A DNA stretch of 64,000 bases from Monosporascus cannonballus (lineage: Eukaryota; Ascomycota; Sordariomycetes; Xylariales). Position 1 is the stretch's first letter. Every line of letters begins with the position of its first letter. The stretch is taken from contig QJNS01000024.1 of the NCBI GenBank assembly GCA_004154925.1, positions 372,001 to 436,000 on the forward strand, written 5' to 3'. The notes beneath the pieces are model-generated. The model saw only the letters and a program-made list of their open reading frames with translations. It searched no databases and had not been told where the DNA came from. A program made the position numbers and the translations under genes. This document shows positions 45,374 through 59,060 of this stretch, piece by piece.

Positions 45374-46504
45374 CTAGGGAGGATCTTGGGCGCCCCCCCC
45401 CCCACCCCCTTTTTTTTTTTTGCCTGGTTAGGTTGTACAAAAAGAGGGGTATAGATGCAGAGACAGGGGGAGACGGGGCCGAGGACGAGATAAAGGGGAA
45501 GGGAATGAAAAAAGGGGAGGTGGAAGGAAAAGGAAGTAGTAGCAGTTCGAGTATAGATACAGACAGGCAGGCAGGCCAGAGGGGCAATCAAAATCATAAC
45601 TTACCTCTCGTATCCAGCCGTCTCGCTCCAGCCGCCGCCCTTGCCCCAGCCGGCTGTCCCCGATGACTGTCCCGTGAGCCAGTCCTGGAGGTAATTTAGT
45701 CGGCCGACATGCTGACGGGGTTGTTGTCGTGGAAAGGGCCCCCCTTTTCTGTTGGGCAGCAATATCGGAGCCCAAAAGCCGTATATCAGTGGGTCACCTA
45801 GAGCAAGTGGGATCGACGCTTCCTAGCTTCCTAAAAAAAAAGTCAATATAACCTCAAGAGCTGTGCATCTACTCCTTAGTAAGTGTGACAGTTATTGAGT
45901 TCCCTGTGTCAGCAGTAGAGTAAGTAGTTAGAACCAAAGCTATGCGCCCGGGCGCGTGGCCATGTGTGGAAACGCGCTCTCCTCCCAGGACCCTCCTACA
46001 TGATAACTGTCTGCTTGCCTTTCACCATCTTCACAGGGAGTTACGAATTGGAGATTGAAAATTAGAATAATTAGGTGTCACAACGTAGCATGTAGACAAC
46101 TGACCAGTGAAGTCTCCGTATTTTATGTGACGTGTCTTATATTGTGAGCCATTCCTTTGTTAGCTATCTAGTAGTGTCGTGCTGATGTATGTCGAGCTGA
46201 TATCATAGATGTTATGATTCAGTTATCGATCTATCAACCGTAAAGTCTAAGAACAATCGAAAAGGGGTAGCTAAAATTAAATACTAGGGACTGTCAAATT
46301 CAACGATGGTCAGCTTAGCATTTGCAGCTATACTACATCAGTCATGTTCAGCCGTGTACCGTGTGGTAAAACCCCGTAATTGCTAGACAGCTGGTTTACT
46401 TCGTTCGCAGTATGTTGATATTCCCTCAAGTAGCTGCCTTTATCTTAATTAGCTATCGTTTACGGTTAAATATCAAGACGCTTACCAAAGCTCATCAACA
46501 TGTT
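43663..46504. other. Gene-poor region with homopolymer runs
   Basis: About 2.8 kb without a supported gene. The first part (43800-44200) is mildly AT-rich with repeated GCTAAT/GCTAAG words. It includes an 11-C run at 44833-44843, a 57-G run at 45317-45373 and a following C then T run. ORFs crossing the G run encode only polyproline or polyglycine and are not accepted. Confidence 0.5.
45317..45373. repeat. Homopolymeric run of 57 G
   Basis: An uninterrupted G run flanked on both sides by the word AGGATCTTGGGCG (about 45304-45317 and 45380-45392), followed by a C run and a T run at about 45393-45421. The duplicated flank suggests local tandem duplication or slippage. Such a run is prone to quadruplex formation and to sequencing or assembly error, so its exact length should not be trusted. 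Confidence 0.85.
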
Positions 46505-49500
46505 TTAGGCATCCCACTTGAGCTTGGTGTACCGCTCCTGAAGCAGCGCCTCCAGGTCGCCGCCGTCCTGGTGGTAGTGCGCTAGCGTGAAGGCATGAGC
46601 GATCCAGTTCTTGGACAGCTCACTCTCGTCACTGCAGTAGAGGTCTATGCCGTGATTAAAGGCTGTTGTAATGAGCCACTCGAGTTCAAGAGGTGGAAAA
46701 GTTATTTGGGCCTGAAATATAAGGTTAGCCGAACGGGTGCGTTCTAATTCGCGTGATAACCCCTGAATTAAAGCGTACGTCCACTTCTTGCTTCACCGCG
46801 CTGCAGATCTCTTCCATCACATTCAGGGACGTTTCTGGCGGACCTGATAGAGTGGCCTGCAAGAGGCATCGCATGTACTTTGCGGTTTTCGCGTGGTCGA
46901 ACATTTCAAGTGCCCATATCTGGTTCACAATAATGTGGAGTGTCGAGTAGAGCACTGTGGCCGGCATATTAGTCTCTTTCCCCTAACAACCCCTGCAGAT
47001 TGGGCTACCTTGGGTTGGAGTGGATTTGGCACTCAGTAGACAGTCGGCCATCGCTTGCAAAGCTACCAAATCTTTGCAACCTTGAACTCGGCGAACAATG
47101 CTTCCCAGATCATCCTACGACTTGAGACAAATGGCACCTTCGAAATCAAAGACAAGTAGCGTCGAGAGCTTGGTACGAATGTCGTCTCTAGGCGCCCCAT
47201 CCAACGCGCTGAGGCAGTCCTCATAGCCGCCATCGAAATCTTTAACATGTTTGCGCATGTTGAGATAGCTTTGAAGCTGTACCTCAAAGTTGTCCTCTGA
47301 GCGCGCCAAGCAGGCACATGCGGCAGCCGCCATGAAGTTGCAGAACATCCCGCGTAGCGCTAAGTCACCAGAAGCTTGTGCGCCGATATCCTTAGGATAT
47401 TCAGCGATGATCGCTAGGCAGCATCGGAAAAGACGGAGTAAGTAGCGAGGATGCCAAGAGGACGTATTTTCAAGACCGATGTTGTAGGCATTCTTGCAAA
47501 ACCAGTCCAGCTCATTAATGGCGAAAAGCTTCTTGCCTGGTTCGTTCAAAGCGTCTTTATGGATAGATGCGGCCACTAAAAGAACGATGAGAGTAGATCA
47601 ATATATGCATTTCGAGGGTTGGGGAATTACCGCTCTCAAAAGTACGACATAAACTGTCCACATCGTCTTTGCCACTTGATGCCGGCATTTGAAGGCGTAT
47701 AAGGGTGCGAAGCAACGCTGGAAAGTGGATGGGGCCAGATGGGCTGAACTCATGTTTCATGGCTAGTTGCTCCAAGCTTTTGATGGCACAAATCCTGTCT
47801 CCTGCGTTCCGGGCATCGAGACAACATGCGTACAGATATCGTGGGTCGCTGGGAGATTTGTTGCTGAGATGTTCTAGACATTCGGAGGCAAGATCGTGGT
47901 CACCTGTTTTTAGGGCTAGTTTAAACGCGAGGTATTGAGTTGCTGGCTCCTCCTTCGTTGATTTGCCCATGGAATGAAAGACTTCAGTAGCTTGCTCAAG
48001 CTTGCTCTGTTCAAGAGAACAGAGAAGAAGTTTCCTAATGACTTATGTTAGCCTAGTTCCCAAGTTTATAGTCTCGTGGACCTGCCTCTCGAGCTTAGCT
48101 ATATTTAATGGACCTGTCTTTCGGAGGGCAGGGTTTAAGGCCGTTCGGCACCATGCCTCCGCGATGTCGGGCTGTTTTTGGGCAAAACTAGATTCTATCT
48201 TCTTCCAGATGAGCTGAGATGTGTTAGTTAAGACTTATATCAGGGGTATATCGTCAACGGACCGTCTGGAGGGAAACAGCGGCTTCCGCCCCTAATGGTT
48301 GGCTATCATTTTCCTCGATCGCGTCGAGGATCATCGCAAAGCTCTGAATAGACTCCGCAGTATCTCGACGACTTGTCGCCATTTGAGTACGAAAGATGAC
48401 AACCTTTTCTATCCACTCCTTGCGGTGTGAAGGTAATACTCGAGTGCCGAAGAAGTAGTCAAGCATTTCGCAGGCCAGAGTAGGACTCTTGCTATCAAGA
48501 ATGCGAATGTGATGTAGGATGACTTTGAAAGTGGTCTCAGAAATATCTGTGTTTCTGATCAAACGGCGGAGAACGGCTGAGAACCCGGGGCCATCGAATA
48601 CCTCGGCAGGCGACTTGAGTAGAAGTTCTAAGCGAAGCAAAAGAACCGTCAGTTTATCTCCAATCTCAGATTCCATGTAAGCGACGAGGCCCTCGGCTTT
48701 CTGGAAGCTATCGCCCGTGCCGGCGTTCAAGTGCGCGTGCACAAGAGCTTGTGAAATCGCCATCCTGAGCTCGACTGCTTCCCTGGACAGTTGGTCGAGC
48801 CCCCGACTATTAATAGTATCATACGCCCTGTTCAACCACTTAGTTGCCAGAAAGAAGTCATTCCTGGCTGCCAAGGTTTTTCCGATTTCAAATAGCGTAT
48901 CAGCAAAAGCCTCCGTAAGGGGGATGCCCATGATGTGTTCCAATTTCTCGACTTTGCTGTACATATGATCTGAGACGTCGAGACGATCTTCTTTCCAAGA
49001 CTTGGGCAGAGTTAGGTAGTCAGCTACAACTACTATATATCGGTAAGTAACACACTACTTACCATGACCATGCGAAGCATCAAATACTCAGCCTCTAGCC
49101 TCTTGCACTCCTGTAACTCCTCTTCGGCCAACCCTTCTGGTAATTTTTGCATGGAGCCATTGTAGTCCGCGGCCTTCTGCAGTAGTAGAAGGGCGAGTTC
49201 AAACTGCTCGGCTTCTACATTGTCATTAGCAAGCCAGCAATTCGCGGAACAGTAAAGAACCCAGATACGACGAACCGATGCAAGACTTGCTAGACTTAAC
49301 TGCTAGCTTTGCAAGACGCACCAGGTCTCCCAGCGTGTTGGCGCCGCTACCTTGCGCGAGAGCCAGGACAAAGAAGGCAAATGTCCGTGCGAAGGTAAGG
49401 AGCTTGAATTTCGCTGTTGGAGGGGATTCATCTTGGCCTTGCCGCATGAGCTGTGTGCATAGGTTCCAGAGATTCGTGCCGACAGTGTCTAACTTCTGAT

Positions 49501-49758
49501 GCCGATGCGTATCGGGATTCCGTAGAGAATATGCCTTGATGGCACAGATTTGGTTCTCTAGTTCGTGAGCCAGATTTCGTACATCTAACTGGCTGCTGAT
49601 ACTAGGCAACTTCTTCTGCAACTCCTGACAGAATGCTGCAATGGTCAGTAAACGATTGGGAGGTATTGTGTTGAAATGAAACGTGTGTACGGACAGATTA
49701 TTGCTTTGGTGCGCCTCCCGGTAGGAGCAGCAGGGGAAGAGTTAGCTGGGGGCACCAT
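46505..49758 (-). CDS. Meiotic ZIP4/SPO22-like TPR protein with in-frame stop
   Basis: Nine exons are proposed on the minus strand: 49758-49695, 49635-49276, 49214-49063, 49000-48263, 48213-48086, 48034-47631, 47575-47009, 46954-46779 and 46711-46505. They join in frame to 931 codons, the usual size for the family. Landmarks include LDTVGTNLWNLCTQL, ATKWLNRAYDTI, LIWKKIESSFAQ, DIAEAWCRTAL, QYLAFKLALKTGDHDLASEC, LDWFCKNAYNIGL, FDFEGAICLKS and IWALEMFDHAKTAKYMRC. This is the SPO22/ZIP4 family, a helical TPR-like scaffold that promotes meiotic crossovers and synapsis. Codon 769 is TAG (47115-47117) where I expect Trp (KS-W-DD in relatives). Conserved coding continues after it in the same frame. 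Intron 5 appears to be GC-AG. The gene is either a recent pseudogene or misread at one base. Confidence 0.82.
47115..47117 (-). other. In-frame TAG within the ZIP4-like coding region
   Basis: The minus-strand frame reads ...LKS-TAG-DDLGSI.... Both sides belong to the same frame, and family sequence continues beyond the stop for over 160 codons. The nearest GT-AG pair around it would give an intron of only 23 nt. A TGG to TAG change is the likely origin. Confidence 0.75.
48035..48085 (-). other. Probable GC-AG intron in the ZIP4-like gene
   Basis: A 51-nt segment starts GCAGGT and ends TTAG, with a GCTAACA branch-like sequence 12-18 nt from the acceptor. Removing it joins NIAKLE-R to KLLLCSLEQ in frame, as expected for the family. 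The GT donors nearby give the wrong phase or delete conserved residues. Confidence 0.6.
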
Positions 49759-50421
49759 GATATGTGTCGTAGGTATCCTCGAGCTGTTATTCTTGTATCA
49801 AACACCTAACTAGCTTGGTGCTGGTTACCCTTTATTATGGCCCATGTATTGTGAGGGTTGAGCAGGTGTAATTGTCGCCAGACCTTGGTTCGTTGTAAAG
49901 GTATGGGGGGACTTTGGGAATACCTAGATGTGGCCTAAAGTTGGAAATATTTTCCTCGGGCTTTTACTGACAAATCGATCGTTACGCACCTTGTGCCTCG
50001 TGACTGCCTGGAACTCGCTTGCTCTGTGCGGAGCAGGGAAGGCACGCTACGCTATGAGCATATGTCTCGAGCCCCTTCTAATCCCTTCACCGTATCCCTC
50101 GCATGCTGCATCCTACTCGCTACAAACATGAACATCATAGGCGACTAACTGCAAAATGGCTGGGAATCTTTGTCTATGGTATATTAGATGTAGCCCTCTT
50201 GATGTAAGTTCCCCTGAATATGCATGAAATGAGATCCACCGCTCTATGGAGGAATTGCCACTCGATCATATATACACCCAACCAGCATTTTGGTGGTAGT
50301 TAACAAGAGTTTTGAGGACGGTAAAAGCCGAAATGGGTTATCGCCATGCGTCCTCCGTTCCATTATAAACTGCAGGTCTCGTGTCCTTGTCTGACAAATA
50401 GATGCGATGAAAAGGCGCTAT
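49759..50421. other. Intergenic region between two minus-strand genes
   Basis: Contains the promoter of the ZIP4-like gene and the 3' region of the AcuM-type gene. No additional gene is supported. ORF 49928-50131 has no recognisable features. Confidence 0.5.
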
Positions 50422-52753
50422 CTAGTGCAGAGGATCATGAGGAAGAAAGTTGCCGACAATGAGACTGGGTCTATATGATGTGCGGCAGTCAGTCAAGGTT
50501 GATATCCCGTTGGCCCCCTGCCGTCCAGGGGGTATACTAGGAGACAACTCACATCTTATGGTCATCTCTACGAATCATGAAAGAGAAACAACAGTTGATT
50601 TTTGGGTCTTTCGAACGACCATCTGGGTTTTTCAATGTGCATGCAGTCAGGAGAGTGTCGTGAGCTGGGTCAAATGCTATGGTGCCGAATTCTTCCCAAT
50701 AACGGACAAGCGACTCTTCTGTGAGGATCTCGTGCAGAGATATCTTGCCCTACATTGGGCCTGTTAGTATTGCTGGGACCTTGGATGGAGGTCCTACATC
50801 AACCCACATCTCGCAGCTTTTCCACAGGGACGTGGATCAGTTCTGCCATTTCCTTGTTCCCCCTGACGATCTCTCCCGTTCTCCTCCAGCAGCAAGCGGG
50901 GATGGCCATGGCAGCGAACACCCTGTCATACTCCATGAGGGTCTTCTCGAACCACATTTCGACATAGACGAGCTCCATATCCGTGAGTTCTTGCATCTTT
51001 TCGCGGAATTTTGGCCGAAAACGATCTAGCTGTCGTAGGATCTTCTGCTTCGAGGCACTGGCGATATGGCCATCCATATAGGTCCCTAGCCGTGCATAGC
51101 CCTTGACGTAGTTAAACGGCTTTAGCATACCGGCGTCATATTTCGCTTTTAGGACGCGCTGCATACGCTCCTCCGGGGTATCGTTACCCGACGGATCCGC
51201 CGCCTGGAGGTAGAACTCTCGAGTCTTGGCCGCAGGGTCCGCCGGCTTGACATTGCCGGGCTGAGGGATCGAACCGGTCAGCTGTGCGCTCGGCGGAGGC
51301 ATAGAGCCTGGTTGGATGGTGCCGGCGGGCGGGGCATGGTGGACATTGTTATCGTCGGTGCTGCTGTTGCTACCCCCCAGAAAGTTGGCCATCCCTGACT
51401 GGCCGGGCTGGTCGTTTCTGAAGAGCAGATTCTGATTATCCGACGGGTTCACGCCGTCGTCAACGAGGCTGGTATTCAAAAAGTCATTGAGAAGATTGAA
51501 CTCATTGTGAACTTCCGGAGCCAGCATGTACTGGGGATTATAACTGTGCATGTCGTGAAATTGATTGTGGGCAGCCAACCACGCATTAGAGAAAACGGGG
51601 ACTTGTGATGTGAGATCAGCTGAGCTTTCTGCACGACCTACGCGCTCGTAGGGGTTTTACAGCACCTACGTTGATGTATGTTGGTATTAGAGACACCAGC
51701 CTGCATCCCAGAAACCTGATTCGGCGACACAAGCTGTAGGTGCCGCGCCTGGCCCAGCGCGCCGCCCGCGCCGAAGGCCTGCTTGGTGCCCTGAGCAGGG
51801 CATCCAGCTGTGTCAAAAAGGGGTGGTGCCATTGTACTAGTACTCTGATCTATCGAATTACGCGCATGAATACCTGGCAGGATCTCTGATTCGTCGTGGC
51901 CGGTCGCGATATGGGAGCCTTTGACTTTCTTCGCGTCCGGGTCCCGGGGCTCGTCATGGCAGAGATGGCCAATATTACGCTTGATGCATCTCGTACACGG
52001 CCTCTCCTGCTCAAAGTGGTTGGTACTGGGTCAAAAACATGTAAATGCAGGTAGGGGCCAGTAGACCCCAGCTGAGAGAAATGGATCTTACATACGAGAT
52101 CGCATGTCATATGCTGAAAGCCCGAGGGCAGCGGGTATTAGCCAAGTATTCAGGTTGGAACTAGACGCGCGCGACACGGTGCAGAGGCGGAGGACCAAAG
52201 CATAATAGGAAGAAACATCACAGTGGGAAACGTAGTATCCCGCAGCAGGAAACAGAGAGAAAGCAAGGATAATTTCTTTTGTTCTCCTTTACCTCTGCTC
52301 CTGCACGCGCGCACGCAGGCGCAGATACGCGCAGACGTGGAGCCAATAGATAGCAGACATGGCGATATGTCGGGCAAGCTTTGAATACTTACAGATCGAC
52401 GACAGTAGACGCAAGCTGTAGGAACGCGCGGAGACCCCAAAATTAGCCCATGAATACGACATCAGGTACAGGACTGTATGTAGGTACGTGGCTGGTGACC
52501 GGGATTATGGAGGAATCAAGGAGACTAGGAGAATTATCGACTAGGTAGTAAGCGAGCACAGCATACCGTGATTCACTTTGCGCCTCTTCCTGGGGCTCTT
52601 CTGATGAGCCTCGGAGGTACTAGCGTTATTGACGGCGGCGGCGGCAGCGGTGGTGGTGGTGGTGGCAGCAGTTGTGGTTATGGTGCTGTCCTTGGACCTT
52701 GCCGAGTCCTCGGACCTCTCGTCCTTGGCATGGCGGTTGCCATTGTTTTCCAT
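50422..52753 (-). CDS. acuM: AcuM/Rds2-type Zn2Cys6 gluconeogenesis regulator with PAS domain
   Basis: Seven exons on the minus strand: 52753-52567, 52415-52393, 52113-52096, 52006-51670, 51619-50808, 50749-50553 and 50470-50422, giving 540 aa. Exons 2 and 3 are only 23 and 18 nt. Together exons 1-4 rebuild a perfect zinc cluster after a basic KSPRKRRKVNH stretch (about residues 64-92): CVYCRRSHMTC, DLERP, CTRC, IKRNIGHLC, i.e. C-x2-C-x6-C-x5-C-x2-C-x8-C. A low-complexity middle region follows, then ERMQRVLKAKYDAGMLKPFN, SASKQKILRQLDRFRPKFRE, WFEKTLMEYDRVFAAMAIPA, CCWRRTGEIVRGNKEMAELI (PAS domain) and DDHKIPSLIVGNFLP. This matches fungal activators of gluconeogenesis; the zinc-cluster sequence fits AcuM/Rds2 better than AcuK/Ert1. 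It is nuclear by family. The N-terminal linker Thr/Ala-rich run is low complexity. Confidence 0.88.
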
Positions 52754-55306
52754 GTCTGGCGTCCCACTTCAATTCCCTCGGGTCTGTGCCAGCTATAAGT
52801 CTCCCATTGGATCGTTGGGTTACGCAATGAGCATGTAGTCCGTGGTCAGTCGAGCAGAAGCTGGCGGCTCTCTGCAGGGCCGAGATATGATTTGCTCACA
52901 AACGTTCCGAGGTTGAAGCTCTTGTTTTGGGAGGGGGTGGTTGGGGCGAAGAGGATGAGCACAGAAAGCGTGAGTAATATAACAGGGTCAGCAGAGGCGC
53001 GACAAGGTAAGAGAGGAAGTTCGTGATCGGCCGTAGATGGGGCTGATTGTTGATGTACTCCCCGGGGGCTGAACGGGGAAGATGGATGTCTACAGAAACT
53101 TGTCAGTCACAAAAGAGTAAAATGCCGGCGTTGCAGAAGGCCTATCTAAAAGCAAGGAGAAATGAAGAGAGATTTAGGAGTAAGCAAGCAGAGTAAGGTA
53201 AGATGGGTTTAGGTCAACTCCATATGTGTAGTAACATTTAGCTGGTTCAATGGGAAATTCTACCTCTACATATTGAGAAATCTAATGGATATCTCTCAAT
53301 TCTAGATCCCACTCTTCGACAAATGGGTTTTCTTGAGCAGAGCCAAACACGCGACGGCCGTTGGACCGATTTTTGCCAAGATCTGTTTAACATCAGCCCT
53401 GGTCAAGAGCTTCGACCGGGGAAAGCTCAGTAAATTGTGCGCCAATGGAACCCCGTACAAGCTGAGCAGCGAGTCAGCGCAGTCATAGAGGGGCATGCGA
53501 CACCTCTATTCTACCGAGTTACACACTAGCATTGCGCCGCTTCTTCTAGCGGTAGGTCGTGTGGGGGAGTTTAACGGCCTAGTCAGGTATTTCTATCTCT
53601 GAACTTAATTTTCCATATTTGTATCATTGCTTTTATCACTTGATTCTTTCATCTAGGCATTCCATTATTATTGCACCCCCTTCGTATCACCGCTTACAAG
53701 AATAAGACGTTTTTATATAGTATTAGCTTTGGATTAAACGCTCTGGGATACATGTTGGGGATCTTAAACTTTGGCTTGATACTTGGTAGGTGGGCTGAAC
53801 TTTCTGCATGGTGACATGCGAGGGGTTCCTTGGGGCTTCTCGGGCCACCCTACTTGGAAGCTGGGGAGGGGGGAGTCGACTGCAGGACCGCACATGAGCG
53901 CAGAGAAAACCGATAGACCAACTGGAAACCTTGCAATGACCTTGTTAGCCCGTCCAATTTTAGCCAAGACCCGCTCGTCAATGACATGGCTTGCTGGGGT
54001 TGTCGATCTGCACGCTCAATTTGGAGTGAACCGACCAGAAATCTAACATGATCGCATGCTGGTGATGACGTCGTCTTCTCTAATTGTTCTATTCTCTATG
54101 AACTGGATCAGATGCTGGCATGACCCATTACTATTACTTCCCTCTATGTGGGCATGGATTTACCAACCTATCTTAATGACACGCTAGGTGAGTATTTTCG
54201 TACTACCTGGTGCACCTTGATGCCAAATGCACCCATCCATACAAAGTACCTAGTAGGTATCTACTGGTGTACCTACATCAACCGTTGACTCCGTCAACCT
54301 GGTCGCCAAGTACCACGATACCTACTTGACTGCCTGGGAACATTGGCATATTATGGTGCTTTCGCGCTGCTCTCTCTCTTTTTTTTCCGCACGGCTACCC
54401 TCTTCCGGACCATGCCAGGATTCACAACGATTGCTTTTCAGCCACTTGTTCACTGACGACCTCCTGACTGCGGCAGGTCAGCCTGAATCCTCGGTCCGGC
54501 ATATTGCGCCCCGCATGCATATGCAGTATGCAAAGCTACGTCGTTTTGGGCGATGCTATATGCATCGAACTTCGTTGGTCGTTATGTTCACCCCCGGCCT
54601 ATGGCGAAACTAATGATGGACAGAATCTCACACTATCTTTCTACGAGCTTATGAACTGAAATGGTGCGTCAGCATGCGCTCAAACCGAAGAGAGCGTATA
54701 TGTGGCCCCTGATTACTATTTAACATCTTGCAGTAAGTGTAAAAAAGGCACGCATGTAACCCGGAGTTGCAGGTTGTCTTTCGTGCCATGGGTTGAGCCC
54801 GCAACACCGCAACGGGGTGGTTCTTGGACAGCGACACCTGCACCAGAGAACACCGCTGCTTACCGGAAGGTCCTTCAAAAAGAGTCTTCTGCTTTCGACT
54901 GGTTACACTGCATCCCGCATTGGTGGCCCTTGATTCGCTGAATCTATGACCTGCCCGTCAGCTGTGCCTCTTATCTATACGAAAACAACGCTCTCTTTGA
55001 CCTGATCGCTGGGTCAGCGCTATCTAGTATAGAGTAGGGGGCAAAATGTCCAGACTTTGAGCTTCCTGAGATGTTCGTAAAGAACCCGAGCAATAAACAA
55101 ACTTGCATTCCCCTACCCAAACTATGCGAGAGAAGTCGAAGCTGACTCGGAGTCAATATTGCAATGTTGTCAGCAGAGCTACCAACTATGGTTCCGGCTG
55201 AGCATCTTGGCCGCTATTTTGAGTTTTCTCCTGTTGTACGCTCAATGCTACTATCAGGAGCCCTTGGCTTGAGTTACTCGCATAAACGGTAGCATAGGCT
55301 GAGAGA
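52754..55306. other. Promoter of AcuM-type gene and gene-poor region
   Basis: About 2.5 kb. The part nearest 52754 is the promoter and leader of the regulator, with GGGAGGGGG- and GA-rich stretches. The rest contains only short overlapping ORFs (for example 53302-53496 and 53764-53967) without family features. A TAGGTACC-type motif cluster occurs near 54243-54275. Confidence 0.5.
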
Positions 55307-57232
<1,926 letters not shown>

Positions 57233-59060
57233 TTCAGTCGCTACGCAGCCACGCGCGGGTTGTCAGCATGGACAATACGAGCTCAATCGAAGCATTCAAT
57301 AGCTCTTTTAATTCCATCAAAAACGGGATCTCTTCTGTTTTTTGTACCTCTCCATTCTCCCGTCGCACACACTCCCGCCTGGCCTGGCCCCTTGGCAGCC
57401 TTTCGCCTAAATCGTCAAGTAATCTGCGGTTCTGGGTATCCCTCTCCTTGCAATACGGCCAAGGCCTACTCCGCATCCTGGGTGCTGAGATCTAGCCTCG
57501 GCTATTTCCTATGTCATGGGACGGGGGCAAGGGGTTGAGGCTCCGCCGTCGGTACGACTGGTCTAGAACCGCAGATGCGGACCCGACAAACTCGCAGCTA
57601 ACATCATCCCCCGACAGGAATAGTGAATTACGTACTTCGCTCCATCATAGATCTATCGAACCGAATCTTTTCTGGGATTTCTCGACGATCCCCCGTGGTC
57701 CGGGTTCGCAAGACGAGGTACCCAGCCGGCCGGCCGGCCGGCCGGAATCAAGCTTTGTGGGGGAAGCAGATCTCCCGTTTAGCCGGGGACGTCGCGGGTT
57801 ACATCACGGCCCACGGCGACTACTTCAGGAAGGGGACGTCGTATCGGATGCGATGAGCGACCAGTCGCTTATTACAGGAGCTTGTCTCCAATTTGCGGCA
57901 GTTCTGTTAAAACCCCTTCCCGCCAGCTATTTCATCCACGCCTTGCCCTCCAGGGACACTATTTTCTTCCTTCACCTGCAGGTCTGCTTGTTCTAGCCCT
58001 GTATATATATTACATACGGAGCGCATCCAGCCGAAGCCTTGTGGATCTCGAAAGCTGGAAAGGGGAGCTCGATGCTCAGTTCCTTCTTCATTTGCAGGAG
58101 AGATACTCTAGCGTCAACGTTTCAAGGCCCCGCCGAAGTTATACCGGCTTCCGGTACTGCTTTGACGCACAGCCTCCCCTCTCCAATCCTCTTCTTGTGG
58201 TAACAACACCTACAGACTGATGGGGCCTACATAGTGGCCGCCATGGCTCCTGATATATACATTGCTGGTCGATTCTCCGCTCCTACCAGCAGTACCATAA
58301 TTTAAGGCAATATGACGCTTATATTCCAGTGCTATACACAGACGAGGATGCCGTTCGGAACTTCTGGTGTGGCCCTACGTTATGACCTGACGTCAACGAA
58401 TCGAGTTTCCTCTCGGCCATAACATCTTACGTGCTTCGTAGCGTGACCGGCGAGACGAGGTGAGAGGGTCTCCCCTACTATGAGGTATCACATACGGGTG
58501 TCAGGGGGCCGGGCATGACCTCCCGATTCTGGAAATCATTGTAACTCCTGAGTTGAAGCTGATCATCAGGATGTCGTATCCTACTTATGAGTGCTTTTGC
58601 CGTTCTTGACGAAGCGAGCTACAATATTGTGTGCCACGCTCTATTCGTACGCTTAGGGGCATCTGAAAATAGAAATCTTATTAAAGAGTCAGGGAACAAG
58701 GCGTAGAGACTGCCATATCTCGTGGCGCCAACACTGTATCCTGAGCTGTCGTAAAGCGGCCCTATGTTGGGGTTCTCAAACGGGACCTTCATTCACATCC
58801 TCGCTATAACTATATAGATCTGATGATGATGCATTGGGCAACCTCTGAACTCCGTCATCCGTAGTGTAATAACTCATTAAAAAAGCCAGTACCGGCTCTT
58901 TTTCTATCACACACATACAAGGCAAAGAGGCCTTGCCGAAATAGAAATGCGATTGGGCCCACCGCTCGACCAGATCAACCCATAAAAGAGTATAACGTCG
59001 AGCAAAGGAGCCGCCCTCTCAACGTCGCACCAGTATGAAAAGACCTCATTCACATGACGC
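57233..59060. other. Intergenic region with (CCGG)n palindrome
   Basis: About 1.8 kb. It includes the promoter of the GH30 gene and the 3' region of SEC6 on the minus strand. A perfect CCGG tandem palindrome lies at 57726-57745. No ORF is supported. Confidence 0.5.
57726..57745. repeat. CCGG tetranucleotide repeat, self-complementary
   Basis: Five tandem CCGG units form a fully self-complementary 20-bp stretch in otherwise average-GC DNA. It could extrude a hairpin. It may simply be a microsatellite. Confidence 0.85.

Noticed and set aside
45241..45775. Polyproline-encoding ORFs across the G run
   Set aside because: The proline run is only the translation of the homopolymer; flanking codons show no coding character and the frame depends on the exact G count.
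53302..53967. Small minus-strand ORFs in the gene-poor region upstream of the AcuM-type gene
   Set aside because: A shared AKIG word between two of them is too short to mean anything; no other support.
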